Shown: positions 52,819 through 62,484 of the stretch, piece by piece
How the letters are laid out: the number at the start of each line of letters is the position of its first letter
How positions within the stretch are numbered: position 1 is the stretch's first letter
From: Symbiodinium sp. CCMP2592
Lineage: Eukaryota; Sar; Dinophyceae; Suessiales; Symbiodiniaceae
Assembly (NCBI GenBank): GCA_905221615.1
Contig: CAJNDT010006135.1
Coordinates: forward strand, 794,501-858,500
DNA: 64,000 bases
Direction of reading: 5' to 3'
The notes under the pieces: model-generated
Database searches by the model: none
What the model was told of the DNA's origin: nothing
Seen by the model: the letters and a program-made list of their open reading frames with translations, nothing else
Translations under genes and position numbers: made by a program

Positions 52819-53397
52819 TGAAGGCCCCAGGAACCGTTCTGGGCGATACTTTCCCCAAACCTACTGGTGATTGTCTAAGATGGAAACCCTACACTCCGCT
52901 ACATAGCTACTTAGGACCCTCTGAGGTCATTGTGATGTAGAAGGACCTCCGTTTTCATAGGTAGCACTAACAAGTGCCTAGTCAGCAGCAAGCAAATGCT
53001 ACTCCTGTCTGACGTGCAGAAGCTCTGTATGTAAGAATCTTGAAAGACTAAGGTCTTCCTCAACCTAAGACTCTAAGACATTCCCCAATCGGGTCCAAAG
53101 CATGGTACTCGGGTTTAGGATAGTAGTTATATAGGTTGGGAGTGAGGAGAGTATATGATTATCAGGTACTTGGACCCTTGGGGATTCAGCAAGAATCCGA
53201 AGCAGTTTCCTTTGCGTACTATATAAAGTAAAGCCGAGAGACGCCGCAGCGGATTGTCCCTGACAAGCGCAACTGTATGGGCTGCCATGCCCTACATGTA
53301 CCCATGTAGCAAATACTTTGGGTCCAATGTACCTATATCGGGAGTACTTTAAGGCCAATGTATATATATATATACTATATGAGTACATGGACCCTTA
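52819..53397. mobile_element. Families K, X and M
   Basis: K at 52819-52926, X at 53098-53177 and M at 53310-53397 with a (TA)n in its loop. Confidence 0.7.
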
Positions 53398-53643
53398 GCG
53401 ATGCTTCTCAATTGCTTGATACAGCCTTTCTGGGCGCAGTGGCAGCGCAACATAAGGCCTGTGGGGCTGTGCTGAGCCGAAGTGTTGACTGAGGTGTCGA
53501 TTGGTATATAGGCGATTACGGCTGAAAGGGCATATATCTTACAGGTTATGATGCCATAGAACTGCCTGTTGGTGTTCAGCGCAAGCCTCGAACCCCGAAC
53601 CAGCGCAAAGGAATTCCTCGTGCCTTGGGTCAAGTAAACGGCA

Positions 53644-53829
53644 ATGCTCGCAAGTCTAGTTTTTGGTATCGATGGTACACCGAAGATACGGGGTGGGGTG
53701 TACGACTTGCAGTTCTGGGTTGAGGGTGAGGCGGTTCGGATGGTCGCAGGCAGGAGCGGAGAGACCGCAACAGAGGAGCTAGTGCCGAGACGACTTCAGG
53801 CGAACACGAACATCAGTTGCGATGCCTGA
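53644..53829 (+). CDS. Candidate short ORF, 61 codons
   Basis: ATG-started frame with GIDGTPKIRGGVYDLQFWVE followed by a Glu/Arg-rich stretch and TGA. GC content is above its surroundings. No family or splice support was seen. Confidence 0.3.
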   Translation: MLASLVFGIDGTPKIRGGVYDLQFWVEGEAVRMVAGRSGETATEELVPRRLQANTNISCDA

Positions 53830-53839
53830 AAATGACATG

Positions 53840-54422
53840 CAACAGGAGTGGTAATAGTAATAGCATTGGCACAGCCCGTAGAACACATTTGGCATAGTTA
53901 CCTCGAGCCCATAACGTTGTCACCTGTATGCAAAGTTTAAGACGCTGTTGCTGTCAACCGAGCAAAGAGCACTTCACGAAAAACCGTACACCTAAACTGC
54001 CTAAACTCCTCGACCCTCCAAACCCCCGAAGACCACACCCCAATTCCAAAACTCGAAACACCTATCACCGCCGGCCTGCTTCGTAATGATGTCGGAGGCT
54101 TGCCTCTTCAGCTCGAGCCAGTCCTGCACTTGTTTGGTTGGAGGACTTAGGGTAGTAGAGATCCTTAAAGGGATCCTTTAAAGGGCTAAAAGGATCCTCA
54201 AAGGGATCTTTACGGGAGGGTCGGAAGACTTGAGCTACCTTTAAGGTTCCTGTGAGGATTCCTTTAAGGGATCTATACAGGTTTACAGGTCCAGGAATAC
54301 TTGGAGACTCTGAGGTAGAGTTTTTATTGCCCTAAAAGGAAGCCCCCTCAAGGAACCCTTTATAGAGACCCTTAGCTGAACCCCTTAAAGGAAGCCCTTT
54401 AAAAGAAACCCCCCAAACTGAG
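53840..54422. other. No convincing gene
   Basis: Unassigned sequence, then GGGATCTTTAAAGGG-type repeats at 54160-54420. Confidence 0.4.
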
Positions 54423-54689
54423 CCCTCTAACAAACCCTAAACCCTCAACTCCAAAACCCTAAACCTCAAACCCTAAACCCCAAACCCTAAACCCCAAACC
54501 CCAAACGCTAAACCCCAAACCCGAAACCCTAAACCCGGAACCCTAAACCCGAAACCCTAAACCCCAAACCCTAAACCCCAAACCCCAAACCCCAAACCCT
54601 AAACCCCAAACCCTAACCCCCAAATCCGAAACCCCAAATCCGAAACCCTAAACCCAAACCCCAAACCCTAAACCCGAAACCTTAAAGGA
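54423..54689 (-). repeat. Long telomere-like array
   Basis: CCCTAAACCCCAAA and CCCGAAA variants of the CCCTAAA unit over about 265 bp. Confidence 0.95.
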
Positions 54690-54812
54690 ACTCCACCGGG
54701 AGCCTCGAGGATGCTCTGGCGCCGGTCGATCAAATGCCCGACAAACTCGAAGGCCTTGCCAGGACCCAAACACTCGCAGTGAAGGTTCTCCGCTTTCAAG
54801 GGAGCTTTACGC
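54690..54812 (-). CDS. Coding-like exon between repeats
   Basis: The frame reads NLHCECLGPGKAFEFVGHLI and DRRQSILEAPGGVP. An AAGCGGAG precedes it and the telomere-like array follows. High GC and even composition support coding. No family was recognised. Confidence 0.4.
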
Positions 54813-55001
54813 CGAGACCTTCCAAAATCCTTTAATTAAGGAATATACCTTAAATTATAGTAGGATCCCTAATCTGATTTAAGGTATATATTCCTTAATT
54901 CCCTTATAGAGCCCTTATAGATCCCTAATCTGATTTAAGGTATATTCCTTAAGTAAGGGGTTTTGGAAGGTCTGGGTTCTCCGCTTTAAAGGGAGCTTAA
55001 C
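54784..55001. mobile_element. Family A element with internal duplication, between direct repeats
   Basis: The A element (54815-54976) carries an extra arm (ATCTGATTTAAGGTATAT twice). GGTTCTCCGCTTT(C/A)AAGGGAGCTT occurs on both sides (54784-54808 and 54975-54999). Confidence 0.75.
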
Positions 55002-55262
55002 GGGTTCCTTTAGCTTTTCCAGGGTTTCCTTAACGGTTCCGAATTAAAGGGATCTTTACCGGTTTCCTTTAGACTTTCTAGGGTTTCTTTGAGGGTTCCA
55101 CTTTGAAGGGATCTTTTAGGGTTCCCTTAGACTTCCTAGGGTTTCCTTAAAAGGGTTCCGCTTTAAAGGAGTCTTTGAGGGTTCCCTTTAAGGGCTGCTT
55201 TCAAACGGGCTGTCGAAAAGGCTTCCTTTTATGGCTCCGCTTTAGGGGCTTCCTTAAGGGTA
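54975..55262. repeat. Tandem repeat, about 57-60-bp unit
   Basis: GGGTTCC…CTTTAGACTTTC…AGGGTTTC…GAAGGGATCTTT repeats four to five times with drift. Confidence 0.75.
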
Positions 55263-55306
55263 TAGGTTTAGGGTTCCGCTTTAACTAGGAGTTGGCCATG
55301 ACCCTG

Positions 55307-55697
55307 TAATGTAGGGGCCTTAGTTGTTGGAATAGGGTTTGGGGGTATATTGAACTAGACTTATAATAAGGAGCCCCAAAAGAGTATTGGTAATCAGTTA
55401 AGCCCCTATAGTAGGTAGAGTTTAAAAGCAAGCTTCTTCGTTTTCAGGGGTGTAGGCTACAGGTAGAAACCTTCAGTGAAGGCCTTCAACACAAACCTCC
55501 CACTGTAGTCTGGGGGGAAATATTTGCCGTGCGAAATAAACAACGGCGGATCTCACTACATGCTTCTACTATTACCTACAAGCCCTATGTGAGTGGTGTT
55601 TGTCAAAATTATGGTCCCTTTTTGGGTCCGTATTATAATACATCACCTAATATTTAGGGTACCCGAAAAGGACAATAGTTTTGACAATCATCCATGT
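55307..55697. mobile_element. Family N (55307-55415) and family H (55588-55697) elements
   Basis: N: TGTAGGGGCCTTAGTTGTTG … AAGCCCCTATAGTA. H: GTGGTGTTTGTCAAAATTAT … AGTTTTGACAATCATCC. Confidence 0.8.
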
Positions 55698-55699
55698 GG

Positions 55700-56507
55700 G
55701 AGCCTCAGTACCGTTGATTGCTACAACTTATGGCCCGCTGGCCCCAGCTTTGCATTCCCAAGAAAGAGGGCGCTTAAACCCTCCTCCACCCTCGCAGCCC
55801 CCCTTGGAGGAGACAGCAAGGGCCCTAAGCCCTGAATCCTAAACTCCAACCATACCTCCCAAAGGCCTCAGGTCTCAATGATGCCAACTAAAACTCCCAG
55901 TCGAATAAAGGACCCCCGAAAGGAGCCCCTGAAGAAACCCCAACTTCTCGTAACTTAATCTAAGCTAAACCATAAACCAAAAACCCTAGCTAAACCAAAG
56001 CGGCTAATAAGAACCCAGATGCTGGGCCTTGAAGTATCCAGGGAGATTAAAAGCATAGACTTTTATAAATCATAATGGCCCCCATTAAGCAACAGGTCCC
56101 CAAACAAGTATTCAAGTATGGTACTCCAACCCAAACCCCAAAGCCCTAAACCGTTCCTTCAGGGAGTTGCTTTTCCTAGGCTGGCCCGTTAGATCCTCTG
56201 AAAAATATTCGTAAATAGGGTCCAATTAAGCCCAAAACCCTAAATCCTAAACCCCAATAAGGGGAAATATAAAATGTCCCAAAGGCCTACCTAGTTTCGA
56301 AGACAGAAAGTCGGCACCTCGAAGCCGAGAAGATCGATGAGAGCACCCTGATCGGCATCCTCTCCAGAGAGGTTTGTGATGGAGGGTCTAGGGTTTCAGG
56401 GTTTAGGATTCTATAGGGCTTATAGGGATTTTAGGGTTTAAAGGGTCTTTAGGGCTATGCATCTTTTCCAGAGAGGTTTGTGATGGGAGGGTCGCGGGGT
56501 TCCATAC
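55700..56507. other. No convincing gene
   Basis: CCCTAAA-like text and unsupported short frames. GAGAGGTTTGTGATGGAGGG is repeated at 56370 and 56470. Confidence 0.4.
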
Positions 56508-56712
56508 AGGGGCCTTAATGGTTAGAATAAGGTTTCGGGGCCCATTACACGATAGTTAGTTATAGTAAGAAGGATGACCCTAAACCCTAAACCCTAAACC
56601 CCTAAACCCCTAAACCCTAAACCCTAAACCCGAAACCCTAGACCCTAAACCCTAAACCCTAAACCCCTAAACCCTAAACCCATAGGTAGTTATTGAGGCC
56701 CCTATATTAGGG
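56508..56712. mobile_element. Family N element split by a telomere-like array
   Basis: Left (AGGGGCCTTAATGGTTAGAA…) and right (ATAGGTAGTTATTGAGGCCC) parts of N flank about 105 bp of CCCTAAA repeats (56577-56685). Confidence 0.85.
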
Positions 56713-57064
56713 GTCTAAGGCTTCATGGTTTATAGGGTTTAGCGTTTAGGGTCTTAGGGAGCAAGGTAAAGGGTTCCTTTGACAGAGATCTCTAAGGGGT
56801 CCTTTAAAGGGATCCATAAGGGGTCCTTTAAGGGGATCTATAGGGTTTAGGGCTCTATAAGGGTCCTACGGCCTCGGGTTGCAGGGGTTTGGGGCTCATA
56901 GGGTTTACAGGGTCTCGGGTTTATACGGTTTATAGGGTATATGAGGCTTGTAGGGTTAATAGGGTTCGGGGTTTCAGGGTTTATGTCTATAGGGTCTTGG
57001 GTTTCAGGGTTCAAGGGTTTAGGGCTTCTACGGTGTATAGGGTTTAGATAGGGTTTACGGTTTC
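56713..57064 (+). repeat. Degenerate GGGTTTATAGGG repeats
   Basis: Short TTTAGGG/TTATAGGG variants over about 350 bp. Confidence 0.8.
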
Positions 57065-57188
57065 TACTTGGAAGGTCGGGGGGCTTAGTAAGTAGGTAGT
57101 AAGTAGACTTATAAGTACCCTAATTGGGGTTATGGTACTTATAAGTCCTGAAAATAACCACTTACTAAGTCCCCCGACCCTCCAAGTA
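57065..57188. mobile_element. Foldback element, family B
   Basis: TACTTGGAAGGTCGGGGGGC and its near-complement. Confidence 0.9.
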
Positions 57189-58292
57189 GGGTTGCTCGTT
57201 TGAGGTCTGGGGTCTATTTGTTCATGGTTTCGGGCTCAGGGTTTAGGGTGTGTGATTGTCCATAAAGGGAGAACAGGCTTCCTTTAAAGGTTCCTTTGAA
57301 GCCTTACAGCAGGGGCTAGTGTAAGGGCTCGTTGAGGGCTTAGTATAGGGGCCTTTGCAGTCAGAACTGCGATTCTGGTGAAAGTTCTAGTGCGAAAAAA
57401 ATTAACGAACCCTGGGGACTAGTATTCGTAATTGTTGAAGCCACGATCTGTAGGGCTTGAGAGTATAGATGGCGCGCCCTTAGAACCAAAATAAAACAAA
57501 GCTTTTTGTTTCATGGCCTCTTGGCGTCTTATTGCTAATTCAACAATCCGCAACAATTTCTGAGAGCACCCTACGTTTGGGTTGCAGGCTGTCAAGCCAA
57601 AGGCTTTTTGGGGCTGAACTGGCTTAACACCTAAAGGACGACATGAATTCCAAATGGGCTTTAAGGTTCGAGCGACATACATGGATTCCCCTAACCCCTA
57701 AACCCAAAACTCAAAACCCTAAACTCTAAACCCTAAACCACTAGAAGGGTATAGGACCCCCTACTTTTAAAGAGGGTGACAGCCACCTCAAATCCTAAAT
57801 GCGACCAAAAAACACGCCAACAGTTGTGAGTTTGGCATTTCGTCATGAAACGCCGCTACTCCGAAGGGATCCTTTAAGTGCTCTGTATGGGTTTCATCAG
57901 GGTTGAAAGGAGTTTAAGTTTCCTTCGAGAGTTTAGGACACCACAATTGGCATCTATAGTTAATAACATGGTCTCCGGATTTCAGGTAACTTAAACAAAC
58001 TCCGTAACAAGAAACCCAACAATGCATTGCATGCTCCTCTCCCTTGTCTAACCTGGCATGCACACGGAATCAGGGAACGCGCCGAGCTCAGCTTGGGGGC
58101 GATTTGAGCTAGGCTTTCGGCTTTAGGGTTTGGGGCTTTATAGGGTTTAGGGCCATCGATATAGGGACACATGGGTTTTGGGCTTGAGTAGGGCTGAAGG
58201 ACTGCTGAGCCAATGAATCATATCGGTAATTAGTTCGGCCCCTACATTGCATCTCCTGCTTCCGGTGGCATTGAGGTTGTTGTTGCTCTTAA
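57189..58292. other. No supported gene
   Basis: A 57419-57682 minus frame looks moderately protein-like (Gln/Lys/Ala-rich) but has no splice or family support. CCCTAAA text at 57695-57740. Confidence 0.35.
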
Positions 58293-58490
58293 CCCAGAGG
58301 CTCCTTCAAGGGTTCCTTTAAGGCTTTAACGGTTCTATAGGGTATGGGGCATAGGGCTCCATGTATACTAAAATTATGGAGACCATAAAAAGGATGGTCT
58401 GTGGCAACTTAATTCCATGAAGGTAGTATATACGGAGCCTTACACCCTAAACCCTATGGAACCCTGGTAGTATGTATGGAGCCTCTGGGT
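58293..58490. mobile_element. Family E element with an insertion
   Basis: E arms (GGCTCC…CTCCATGTATACTAAAATTA) with extra CCTTTAAGG repeats and a duplicated right end (TGTATGGAGCCTCTGGG). Confidence 0.6.
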
Positions 58491-58569
58491 CATTTGAAGA
58501 AGCCGCTGCACCCATTGTAGGGCCGTCATATCAAGACGGATGCAGGGTGTCAAGGTCATGTCCCCAGAT

Positions 58570-58800
58570 TGTAGGGTTTAAGGGTTAAGGGTTGAAGGTT
58601 TAAAGGTTTATTTTGTTGAGCTCCTTTTCTCCAAGCCAGCAGGTTCGAAGAGGCTGTAAAGCCAGGACAACACGGTTTAAAGGTTTAGGGTTGAGGGTCT
58701 AAGGGTTTAGGGTTTAGGGGTTAGGGTTTAAGGCTTAGGGGTTTCGGGTTTAGGGCTTTAGGGTTCAGGGTTCAGTGTTTAAGGGTTTCGGGGTCACCCA
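58570..58800 (+). repeat. Telomere-like array
   Basis: TTTAGGG variants, densest at 58675-58790. Confidence 0.9.
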
Positions 58801-58900
58801 TGTTGGAACACTCAAGCCCTTACCCTAAGGGCCCCAAGTACCTGAAACTCAAGTAACTGTTGTGCCTTTCCGATCAGGGTAGCGATTAGGGATTTAGAAC

Positions 58901-59007
58901 ATGGGGGCTTCCGAAAATTAGGGATACCTCATTTTGGGGCCCTTATAATAAGGATCCCATTATGTAGGGTACTATACCAGGGTCCCCTATTTTTGGAAAC
59001 TCCCACA
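58901..59007. mobile_element. Foldback element, family G
   Basis: GGGGGCTTCCGAAAATTAGG and TATTTTTGGAAACTCCC ends. Confidence 0.85.
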
Positions 59008-59554
59008 TAGAGGGCTTGTCTGCCAGTCAATGAAGGGAAAGGCTTCTTTGGACACTTCGGACATCGCTGCCCCTGCAGCATGACGCCAATGCTGAAGATA
59101 TCAAAACATGTAAAGGTTGGAGGACGGAACAACCCAATATAGACGCTGCACTTCAAGCCCCAAACCTGAAGCCACAAACCCAGTAACACTCTCTAAAACC
59201 CCTTCGGTTGATCATGGATTCTGCTTATCACGTATAATCTTCTGAAAGCATGTCTGCTCCATGTCTCTGTAACCTTCCAATTTTAAATACGCTCTGATTG
59301 AAAACAACACAACATTGTACAACCTAGGCCCTACCTTTGGCCCAGAAGACCCTTTTGAAAAAAACTCTTTCTGTATATATACATATATATATATAAACCA
59401 TAATGAAGAACCTTAAAAAAAGTAGGTCTTTCTGGCTACAGGTAATCCTCAAAACCCATGACGTGCCAAAGTCGCGTTTCCAGAAGCTGGCCCATCAGCT
59501 CCTCCACCTGAGGAGCTCTTGTGTAAGGACAAGGGTTTATCGGGAATAGGGTTT
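59008..59554. other. No convincing gene
   Basis: Includes a (TA)n at 59371-59396. Unassigned. Confidence 0.4.
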
Positions 59555-59633
59555 AGGGTCCAAGTAATCCTCCCTTCTGGTTTTTAGTACCTAAGCGGTC
59601 CAACAGTCCTATAACAGGGAGTACTTGGACCCT
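59555..59633. mobile_element. Short foldback element
   Basis: GGGTCCAAGTAATCC and GAGTACTTGGACCC form inverted ends, related to families X and M. Confidence 0.6.
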
Positions 59634-60159
59634 TAGGGTTAATTAGAGTTTTCCAGGGTTCTGGATACTAGGGTTTGGGGATGAGGGCTTAGCGCTTAGT
59701 CCTTAGTGTTGAAGGGTTTTTTCACGGCTTCAATGATGTACGATTAGAGCTCTCGTCAGCGTCTCGTGGTGCGATTTGCGCTGTGGGTTCGACGGGATTC
59801 CGGTTGCACCATCATTGCCAGACTAGTCTGAGGTCAGGGGTCAGTGCAGACGGCTTCGTCAAAGGGTGCGTGACCCAGGTTGAACGAGTCCCTAAGCCCA
59901 AAATGCCCTACACCCCAAACAGATGCCCACAAACCAGCAGGGTCTCTTCCAAGTCAACAAGTATCCTCAAAGCCTAAGCCTATATGGTTTTCTGCATCGA
60001 TTCCTACTAAACTATCATCCAGAGATCCCTTTAGACGGAAAGCAAAACAAAAAGGCCACACGACTACGCTGCTAAGCGAAGCCAGCTTAGGTTCCATCCT
60101 CCACCGCATGGAGCCCTGCATAGAGCCCTTGCAAATTTCTGTGGAATCCTTATAGGAAC

Positions 60160-60292
60160 CCTTGACGGCAATCGCATAAAGCTCTGTGACCAAGTGGCCG
60201 TCATTGATGTGCCGCCGCCACCGCCGGCGCTGGAGGAACTTCCTGGCAAAGGGACTTGTTTCGAAGGTGATTTGTCTGACAAATTGAGCCAC
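60160..60292 (-). CDS. Coding-like exon candidate
   Basis: From about 60292 the frame reads AQFVRQITFETSPFARKFLQ followed by an Arg-rich segment and HLVTELYAIAVKG, then enters CCTTATAGG-type sequence. A second minus frame is also open (Ser/Gly-rich). A telomere-like block lies directly upstream. No family was recognised. Confidence 0.3.
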
Positions 60293-60902
60293 GGTTTAGG
60301 GTTTAGGGTTTAGGGGATTTCATAAAAGTAGAATCAGAGTTTGTCGCAACTGACACAACGTTACTAATCATTATCAGGCTTGGATAGGTTTGGATAAGTG
60401 CCTTTTGAAGCCGGGACCCCGTCATTTAGGATCTTTGTTAGCAAAGGTTTTCAATCTTGTGCAGAGTTTCTAGGGCGGCAAAACACACAAAACCGAATCA
60501 TTTCCACAGTGTTTCGGGATTCAGGAGGCATACTATGGAATACTATAGGAAATTCTTCAGCACCCTATATCCGAAATGCTATAAACTAAACCCTAAACCC
60601 TACACCCCCAAGACCCCAAACCAAACCCTACCCCAGAACCCCAAACCAAACACTAAACCCCAAAGCCCTAAACCCTGAAGGCTGCGAATATGCTGCCATG
60701 ACTCGAAGATTGCAGGCTCACAGGCCACGGGCCGGAAACGGTATGGACAATTCCAGGAACAATCCCCAAAGTTCGTTGTCAGAGGTTTCTAATTCTAGGG
60801 TCTTACATGCGCTTGTGCGTAGTTGTGGGGCTTACTTACATTTTAGCACTTTAGGTTGGGTTGATGTGTTGGGTTTAGGGTTTAGGCTTACAGTTCTTGC
60901 TT
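60293..60902. other. Telomere-like blocks and an unsupported ORF
   Basis: TTTAGGG at 60296-60314 and CCCTAAA at 60585-60680. A plus frame at 60680-60870 has a plausible start but no support. Confidence 0.35.
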
Positions 60903-61050
60903 TCCCAATAAACCGTGGAAAAAATGTTAAACCTTCAGACTAATTACTACAAATATACATATATATATATGTTCACATCTATATACATACACATATATAT
61001 ATATATATATGAACCCAAGAAGTTTAAAGGTTTGGTACTGGAGAACTAAG
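60903..61050 (+). repeat. Dispersed repeat, family S, with inserted AT repeats
   Basis: CCAATAAACCGTGGAAAAAA and AAGAAGTTTAAAGGTTTGG match the copies at 33425 and 43492. About 60 bp of (TA)n sequence (60953-61010) sit inside this copy. Confidence 0.8.
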
Positions 61051-61091
61051 AGCTTAGCATGTTAGGCTGATGTGTTGGGTTTGATAAAAAG

Positions 61092-61410
61092 TAGATCCTT
61101 TAATGGGGGTTCCTGTAAAGTATCCGGCCCCAAATTAGGGGATCTACTTTCTACGTAGATCCTCCCCAGAATCTGGGGATGTGTTGGGTCTGATATCCTC
61201 GGGTTGCGAGGCTTAAAGTCAAAACGGGCTGTTGTGGTTGCAATGCCATGTGGGGGTTCCTTTAAAGGGATCCTTTAGGGGTTCTAATCAAGGGTTTAGG
61301 GTTTAGAGTTTCCGAAATACAAGGATACCTTCTGTTGGGCTCCTTATACTAAGGATCCTACTGTTTAGGTTGCTACATTAGAGTCCCCCATTTTCGGAAA
61401 GTTCCATTTG
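61092..61410. mobile_element. Diverged family O and family G elements
   Basis: O-like hairpin at 61092-61180 (GATCCTTTAATGGGGG…CTACGTAGATCCTCC). G at 61304-61410. Confidence 0.7.
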
Positions 61411-61429
61411 TGTATCTACCTTACACTGG

Positions 61430-61690
61430 CTAATACCCAAACAGTAGAGTTTTAGGCGCCGAAAAATTTTTGATACTGTGGAATTTCGGGCAGATTTCAA
61501 AATTGCACGCAACATTGGCTGATTCCGCCGTGACATTGCTCTCGGGCTTGGTCTTGATGCAGTCGGGCGGAATGAGGATGCTCTTGCCCAAGTGCGGGTT
61601 CAGGTGCATCAAACCCTTCACCTCAACGAGGGCACACCAGCCTCAAACTCGCGAATTTTTTGCTGCTGCCAGGCTTCTTCTCCCCTGGAT
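61430..61690 (-). pseudogene. Coding-like segment with a frame break
   Basis: The upstream part reads GEEAWQQQKIREFEAGVPSL in one frame and then meets TGA. A shifted frame continues at once as EVKGLMHLNPHLGKSILIPP, then DCIKTKPESNVTAESANVAC to a stop at 61430. The halves look like one protein broken by a small indel; alternatively G|GTGAAG is a donor. The plus strand is open at 61660-62067 and competes for part of this. No family was recognised. Confidence 0.45.
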
Positions 61691-61963
61691 TGTTGCTTGC
61701 TTTCAAACAGAAATCCACATTGAAACGAAAGCAACACAGCTGGCAAGACCTGGTGGACCCTGTGTGGGCAAGAACCGCCACCGTGCTGAGCAGTCGGGAA
61801 TGGGATGATGCCGCGGAACATCTTCGCAGAGCTCAGGAATCGTCCTTCCTGACATTCAAGCATCCGTATCAGCCGAACGTAGTGAATGGAGACACTCGCC
61901 TAGACACCCGAACCCTGGTTTGTGAGGATTTGAATTTAAATTTGGGATTTGATATTTGGAGCA

Positions 61964-62065
61964 TTACCCTGAGACTCCAAATAGCCCGAAGAATAGGTAC
62001 TATATTTCCAGACTTCAGGCCCAAAGTGGGTGCTACTCGTATACTTGGAGTCGCCAGGTTAGGGT
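61964..62065. mobile_element. Foldback element, family R
   Basis: TACCCTGAGACTCCAAATAG and GTATACTTGGAGTCG ends. Confidence 0.7.
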
Positions 62066-62255
62066 GAAATTAAAAACTTAAACCGTAAATCCTAACCCAA
62101 ACCCAGACAAAGAACCCAAAGCCCACAGCCCTTTGGAATGCCTTATAACTTTAAAGGTGTTCAGGGAGCCTCAAGTGGGGAGCCCCCAAACTCTTCGCCT
62201 AACCCCAAAACAAACCCCCTTAAACCCGCAAAACTTATAGAACCCGAAACCCGAA

Positions 62256-62402
62256 CCTTTAAAGGAACCCTAGAACCCCAAAGCCCTTTAAAGGAACCCT
62301 AGAACCCCAAAGCCCTTTAAAGGAACCCTAGAACCCCAAAGCCCTTTAAAGGAACCCTAGAACCCCAAAGCCCTTTAAAGGAACCCTAGAACCCCAAAGC
62401 CC
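62256..62402. repeat. Tandem repeat, 29-bp unit, five copies
   Basis: CCTTTAAAGGAACCCTAGAA plus CCCCAAAGC repeats at 62256, 62285, 62314, 62343 and 62372 with almost no drift. Each unit contains the palindrome CCTTTAAAGG. Confidence 0.95.
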
Positions 62403-62484
62403 CTTCAAAGAGCCCTAAACCTGGCACTCGCCTGCTTGCCCCTGTCTGGCCAAGTGCTCTTCACAGGCGCCTCGGAACCAAAGG

